From: Mytilus edulis
Taxonomy: Eukaryota; Mollusca; Bivalvia; Mytilida; Mytilidae
Length of the DNA stretch: 64,000 nt
Assembly: GCF_963676685.1 (NCBI RefSeq)
Contig: NC_092346.1
Span: 45,815,289-45,879,288 of the forward strand
Direction of reading: 5' to 3'
Every line of letters begins with the position of its first letter. Positions within the stretch are counted from its first letter, which is position 1. The notes under the pieces are model-generated. The model had not been told where the DNA came from. It made no database searches and was given only the letters and a program-made list of their open reading frames with translations. Positions 60,001-64,000 of the stretch are shown in pieces. The position numbers and the translations under genes are program-made.

Positions 60001-63000
60001 AATTACAAAAATATTGTTTGGACAAAACTATGGCAGTTGCATTCACACATATGTCTATAATTTGTATGAAAGATGTCAAATTTTGCATCATTGATTTCTG
60101 AAATTTTATATAAAGTGTCTTTAAATGCTCCAATGCATTTTTTATTTCTGCAACATGTCGAAGATAAAAAGATACAATACAAAGTTTCTAACCATACCTG
60201 ATTTCAACTACTCATCAATACTATTGCCTACATCTTTTTTAACATTAGACCAATTTCAAATAAAATTGAGAATGATAATGGGGAATGTGTCAAAGAGACA
60301 ACAACCTAACCATAGAGCAGACAACAACCCAAGGCCACTAATGGGTCTTAAATGCAGCGAAAAACTCCTGTAACAGGAGGAGTCCTTCAGCTGGCCCAAA
60401 AAAAAATATGTATATTAGTTCCGTAATTATGGACGTCATACCAAACTCCAAATTATACACAAGAAACTAAAAATTAAAAATCATACAAGCCTTGTTTCCA
60501 GTCCAAAACTTAACTATTTGTCCGATAACTGTACCATCTTCACAGCTGTTCATAACAATCTTAAGTCTTACTTACTTAAACGTAACTTGTTGAGACAGAG
60601 AGAATCTGTTTTTCATTGGTAAACTGTCTATAGCTCTAACAAGTGGCTTACACAAGTGTAATTTGTTTATCTGCAATAACAGAAGTATGTGTTTACAAAA
60701 CTAAAAATTTAATGCATTTTTTAAATTAATAATCTTTTTTATTTCATCAATAATGTAGTTATAGAATGATATATATTGCAACTGACAAAGATGTTTATGT
60801 GAATGTACACATGTTGAATAGTGTTTTAAGGAATTGTATCAAAATTCCATGCTCCTCCCAAAAAAAATGCAGAAAGTGTGAGGATTTTAATTTTTAATCA
60901 TTTTTCATGCCTTTGTAATTTTTGGAGAAAGTTCAATAACTTCATAAAATATTCTCAGTCTGGTTTTATGGGCAATCTGAAATTTTTCTACTGAAAGATT
61001 GCCTAGCTTGTTGTTCGGTGTGAGCCAAGGCTCTGTGTTGAAGGCCGTACCTTGACCTATAATGGTTTACTTTTATAAATTTGTTATTTGGATGGATAGT
61101 TGTCTCATTGGCACTCATACCACATCTTCCTATACCTATTAACTTCATATTTTATACAAAGCGTTTTTATCTAGATTTGGATTCTAAACAGATCATATGA
61201 CTAATAAAGGCTATTTGTATTTATCAATATTAAATACAAAAATACAAATATTAATTATTATAACCAGCATGATTGGAATAAACTTATTGCACCAATAAAG
61301 GTTTTCATACTCACCTTAAAGTATATTTTAAACAGCTGATTAACAAGATTCAACATTCCCCATTTCTTGGAATCTTCTACAGATGCTCGACTATATAAAA
61401 AGACATAAACAAAAAATTTGAAGTGAGTTTTAAAATGAGAACTTCATTAGATATACATGTACAGGTGTATAAGATTTTCATTCATTCAAAGTCTTGATTT
61501 GAACTTTATGTCTAAAATTATTTCAATAGAGGTAAATAGTTATTATTCATATCATTTTCATAAATACACAATTTCTAGCAATGTATACCGGTAAAGTAGT
61601 TGCAGAACCATAACGCAATATATATATACCTAGATATTCTCATAGAATTTGATTTGCACAAATTAGACAAACAGGATAATTAAATGTTTCATTGAATATA
61701 GGAATTATAAATAAACTGACATTTCTTAATATATGCAAGAATCAGAATTAATGGAATGTATATTTTTTTCACAAAAAAAACCCCTCCAATATATTTTCTA
61801 TAAAGAAGACAATATTTGTATGCATTCTCTGAAATCACAATAATCTTGAATTTTTGTCAATTGTTCAACACTTGTTATAATAAATGCCTGAAAAATGTTA
61901 TGAATTTACAGAATTCAAATTGGATATCCAAAAAAACAAACTACTGTAGCATATCAATTATTCATAACTATATCATGTTTTTCAAAACTAATCGAACCCA
62001 ACCATCTAAGATGTATAAGCTATTCAAGTACATACTTGTCACTGGCACAGACTCTAAAACAGCCCATGATAAGATCAGCAGCTTTCTCTAATCTGTCTCC
62101 CATTTTACCCTTTCCTTTGTGTACAGCTTGTATATCTCCCTGAAAACAAAGTAAAATTTAATAAACACAAAAATATATGTCTAAGTAAAGCAATTTCTTA
62201 TAAATATAAAATTATTATCTGATAGGTTCAATTGGAAAATTATTTTGCTCTCGTAATTAAATTAAAACAAATATTTTACAGGTGTTTTTTTTTCTAGTAG
62301 ATCTTTTGAGGATATTTCAACAAAAGTTTCCAATTTTTATTTGATGCTGTTTTGTCTGAATTGTTTAAAAAAAAAATCAAAAATTTAGAAAAGTAATTAG
62401 CTTTAATTAGATACATATTGGTTAAACTGGCATGAAGCAGATTTGTCAAACATAATTTCTTAAAAAAGCTATAATCTAGTTTGCTATAATTATTGTTATA
62501 ATTGTATGATACTTACACTGTTGGCAAACAATCTCAGATCTATAAATATATTAAACATGATAGGCAGGGACCAGTTTTCATCCTTTTGACTCTGAAATAT
62601 CTTGTTGAATGCTCTAATCTAAATTAAGGAATAAATAAATATAAAATCTTGAGCAAGATTGAGCACAAACAAATGTATATGCTTTTCAAAAATCAAATTA
62701 CTTTTTTATTTAGTCTTATCTCTTTTGATCTTATGTTTGGTCTCATTTTAAATGTAATTACTAGAAAATTCTAATTGTACGATTGTCAACTCAAAGTCAA
62801 ACATTTTAAAATATCATATAATAATACACATGAGTTATATTTTTTGGAATTCAGAAATATAAAAGATGTCTGTTTGAATAACAGATCCATGTATTCATAT
62901 AGAAAGCTAAATTCCAGGTGTCACAGTAAAAATTATGAAGTCAATGAAGAATCATAAGATCGAAGGACAATGCTTGTAAATTTGTGATAGTTTTCATCTT

Positions 63001-63785
63001 TTTAAATATTCCTAAAAAATAATCCACAAAGTTTTTGTGAAATAGTACGTACACAATATACATTCAGTATCATTTTTAAAAATTTTAAACATTGCAACTC
63101 ATTTATGCCTATGTTGAAGATCTTTTCTACTGCTAGATGAAAATCAAAAACATATTTTTAACAAACATGTTCCCCTCTTATTGATAAAACAACAAGTTTA
63201 AAGAAGGATACTGTGCAACAACAGATTGGCAGCCATATGCTTCAATAAAATCATGATTTGAAACAGCCCAGCAACATCTGCAAAAATAAAATGAAAAATC
63301 TATCAAGAACTCTTGTCTTTTTGGTTTTTCTTGTTATGTAAATGACAGTATTTAGATATTCGTACATTGTAGTAAGTACTATGATTATAGACAATGTCAT
63401 AAAAATATGTATATAATTATTTTTGAGGCCCTTTATAGCGTGCTGTTCAGTGTCAGCTAATGCTCAGTGTTGAAAGTACTGTCATGTATAAAAGATCTAA
63501 CCGTAAATATAAATGCTACATATATACTTCAGGAATTAATTTTCATGGCAAAATCAAAATTTTTATGAGTACCTGTATTGATAAATTATATGTGTGTGTT
63601 TGTAACTTTGTTTGTTTTTAATTTGCTTTGTCCTTTACACTTCATATTTTTTTCTAGACTAACCTTAAATGAGCAGCAATCATTTCATCAAATGGACTAT
63701 CAAAAACTCTCTGGACCTGAGATTCTGGATGCTCTACCTGTAGTCGAGGATTTTGAATATGTGGATGTTGGAATGACAGTAATTC
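48076..63785 (-). CDS. PCID2: PCID2, PCI domain-containing protein 2 (TREX-2 subunit), 5' end outside window
   Basis: Thirteen exons in frame, 5' to 3': 63664-63785, 63212-63277, 62517-62613, 62036-62139, 61315-61390, 60576-60670, 59806-59852, 58339-58439, 57558-57631, 56394-56519, 51797-51863, 50532-50588, 48076-48159. They encode 371 residues plus stop. All junctions are GT/AG and all phases agree. Segments recognised as PCID2 include [97 protein letters not shown] and [19 protein letters not shown]. About 25-30 N-terminal residues lie beyond position 64000. PCID2 (yeast Thp1) pairs with GANP/Sac3 and DSS1 in TREX-2 at nuclear pores to export mRNA; its C-terminal PCI winged helix (last four exons) binds nucleic acid. 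One exon-intron border carries a 39-bp duplication. Confidence 0.95.
48330..48600. mobile_element. decayed copy of the tactgtggattcatt MITE
   Basis: It starts near tttttcgtggatac and ends atgcatccacagtatt, with aacacgaaattgatgcaaat and ttggtatccaatg inside, like the element at 7756-7967. It lies in the last intron of PCID2. Confidence 0.5.
49201..50054. mobile_element. MITE with TIR GTCCCACTAGrCCACGATC
   Basis: The left end gtcccactagaccacgatc and right end gatcgtggcctagtgggac are inverse with one mismatch. The 854-bp interior is richer in G+C than its surroundings and full of short accacg/cgtggt, gatcnta and acgcttct words in both orientations. No gene. It lies in the last PCID2 intron. Confidence 0.7.
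50662..50815. mobile_element. small copy of the tactgtgga MITE family
   Basis: Begins atactgtggaataatttatt and cgtgggtaccaattttc, ends ggtacccacaaaatccatga followed by aaataattt. Inverse ends are visible; the interior is short. Confidence 0.55.
52250..52355 (+). repeat. short dispersed mollusc repeat
   Basis: aggcttcctccaccaataaa, atgatatagccaataatgc and gaaagtggtgctaaacacca then aatcaatcaatc. I remember this module as common in mollusc genomes. It lies in a PCID2 intron. Confidence 0.45.
52393..52555. repeat. fold-back element, ~75-bp arms
   Basis: The left arm from agaaataattgatgccagc through aacatgggtaggcattatat is matched inversely by the right arm ending ctggcatcaattatttct. The small loop contains agcgatagcgag. 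It lies in the 4.5-kb PCID2 intron. Confidence 0.82.
52831..53112 (+). CDS. unassigned 93-codon open frame in a PCID2 intron
   Basis: A plus-strand frame whose better start is probably the second methionine ([10 protein letters not shown] at 52837, context gtcaATGG). The protein has a short hydrophobic stretch ([18 protein letters not shown]) followed by a polar tail ([15 protein letters not shown]). I do not recognise a family. It ends just where the 147-bp repeat element begins, so its 3' part may have been lost or it may be an exon spliced onward. Codon content looks more protein-like than the surrounding intron, but chance is possible. Confidence 0.25.
   Translation: MSMAVDAQGESGTNVGQSLFTKLIVNVPPVIVALVNMFISDRGFLNKVVLTFQTWQEGPFDRDSFIISGSPNNNDIWQGYFYNGVLEKQECTR
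53113..54184. mobile_element. tandem-repeat element with six ~147-bp units and hairpin end
   Basis: Units are marked by gaggtcaaggtca at 53247, 53394, 53541, 53688, 53834 and 53990 (the 2nd, 5th and 6th with one change). Around them are accatgaaaat and tacacc..tccatacaacaaatat. The left end holds tgtctcgcc. The right end is a hairpin ctgcaacaaaagttgcag followed by gctcgacaaaaat. It is related to the short element at 45425-45650. A trinucleotide run ccgccgccgccgg lies before the hairpin. Confidence 0.7.
54356..54435 (+). tRNA. tRNA-like pseudogene with expanded anticodon loop
   Basis: A cloverleaf can be drawn by hand. Acceptor stem: 54356-54362 (accttgg) with 54428-54434 (ctagggt), 7 pairs counting GT. 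D arm: gtat/ttac with loop attggtaa containing GG. Anticodon stem: cctat (54382-54386) with atagg (54402-54406), 5 perfect pairs. Variable loop agaa. T arm: tgggg-ttcgatt-ccctg, matching the B-box promoter ggttcgattcc. The anticodon loop is 15 bases, mostly T, where a real tRNA has 7, so no anticodon can be assigned and the T run would stop RNA polymerase III. It is probably a tRNA pseudogene or the head of a tRNA-derived SINE. Confidence 0.5.
54436..55589. other. PCID2 intron, no feature
   Basis: AT-rich intron sequence; nothing supported. Confidence 0.45.
55590..55665 (+). repeat. SINE-like fragment (family 1)
   Basis: gttgaagtctgtactttgac ... atgacttggatggagagttg. Confidence 0.55.
56940..57070 (+). 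repeat. SINE-like fragment (family 1)
   Basis: gttgaaggccatacactgac ... gagagacttctcattggaaa ... cataccacatcttc. Confidence 0.6.
57200..57455. repeat. dispersed repeat ending in gcccataaatggggcataaa
   Basis: Contains tgggggaaaatctctaattt, catgtgtactaagtttcaag, ttgattggacttcaacttca, acggatgaacgaacgg and the end hairpin gcccataaatggggc. It looks like a truncated member of the bivalve tandem-repeat elements with a terminal hairpin. It is in a PCID2 intron. Confidence 0.5.
58298..58389. repeat. 39-bp direct repeat across a PCID2 splice donor
   Basis: The sequences 58298-58336 and 58351-58389 look identical. The second is inside the PCID2 exon 58339-58439. The first begins two bases into the intron, directly after the GT donor at 58337-58338. 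The repeat period is 53 bp. Confidence 0.85.
60268..60415 (+). repeat. dispersed repeat family 2
   Basis: gagaatgataatggggaatg, aaagagacaacaacctaacc, gccactaatgggtctt and cttcagctggccc match the copy at 25466-25672. It lies in a PCID2 intron. Confidence 0.65.
61008..61137 (+). repeat. SINE-like fragment (family 1)
   Basis: gttcggtgtgagccaaggct, gaaggccgtaccttgaccta and gttgtctcattggcactcat then ccacatcttcc. Truncated at its left side relative to 18195-18513. Confidence 0.7.
63430..63490 (+). repeat. SINE-like fragment (family 1)
   Basis: gccctttatagcgtgctgtt ... gctaatgctcagtgttgaa, a short middle part of family 1 in a PCID2 intron. Confidence 0.55.
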
Positions 63786-63934
63786 CTGGAAAAAATGTCA
63801 AACAAAATATAATAAATTGATTGCATAATGGTTCATTCTGTTCATTGGTTAATTTTTCTTCATTATTTAGCTGTAGATTTTTAAAAACTTCTGATTGATT
63901 TTGGTACTTCACCATAAAAACTATGGGTACAGTA

Positions 63935-64000
63935 CATTAACAAGTTCAATAAACAGCTGTGCCATGAGCGCATGATACACCCGTTATTTTATGCAATAAT
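63935..64000. repeat. start of a repeat with aataaacagctg..gcgcatgatacacccg
   Basis: Matches the left end of the ~160-bp-unit element at 17060-17095 (aataaacagctgcgctt ... gatacacccgt). It probably continues beyond the window. Confidence 0.5.

Overview
The window is animal nuclear DNA, AT-rich, with spliced genes, sparse coding sequence and very dense dispersed repeats. Several repeats look like families I remember from Mytilus mussels (from memory, not searched), so a marine mussel or close bivalve is the best guess. The only clear conserved host gene is the 3' part of PCID2, a TREX-2 mRNA-export subunit, on the minus strand at 48-64 kb.

Layout. 0-6.9 kb: repeat DNA, comprising a terminal-inverted-repeat (TIR) element (778-1883), elements filled with a palindromic 21-bp satellite (1983-3515) and a decayed reverse-transcriptase element (about 4090-6375). 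6.98-22.09 kb: a putative 15.1-kb CMC (EnSpm/CACTA-like) DNA transposon. It has CACTGyAAATA termini and subterminal GTGTTC/GAACAC repeats at both ends. It carries an intact 825-residue transposase (C2H2 fingers plus a TNP2-like core) and a second gene of seven exons (522 residues) that starts with a CIDE-N domain. 22.1-43.7 kb: a segmental duplication of a B-box/NHL-repeat (TRIM-like, RING-less) gene. The 22.7-24.35 kb copy is a pseudogene and the 39.2-40.9 kb copy is intact. The first copy is inflated by a Tc1-like element, an ACAAAA-rich TIR element with an exact-looking 595-bp tandem duplication, and a tandem-repeat element with 501-bp units. Between the copies lie a Penelope-like GIY-YIG remnant and other repeats. 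45.4-47.5 kb: a 5'-truncated LINE with an open 366-codon 3' frame. 48.1-63.8 kb: thirteen PCID2 exons, with introns holding inverted-repeat elements, a tandem-repeat element with 147-bp units, and a tRNA-like pseudogene with a T-expanded anticodon loop.

The most interesting system is the CMC element. A promoter-like region and 5' non-coding exon at about 21.4-21.6 kb could feed two products: the transposase, and a CIDE-N accessory protein reached by splicing over the transposase reading frame. That resembles the TNPD/TNPA arrangement of maize En/Spm. Both coding sequences are open, while the later insertions I recognise all lie in introns or flanks.
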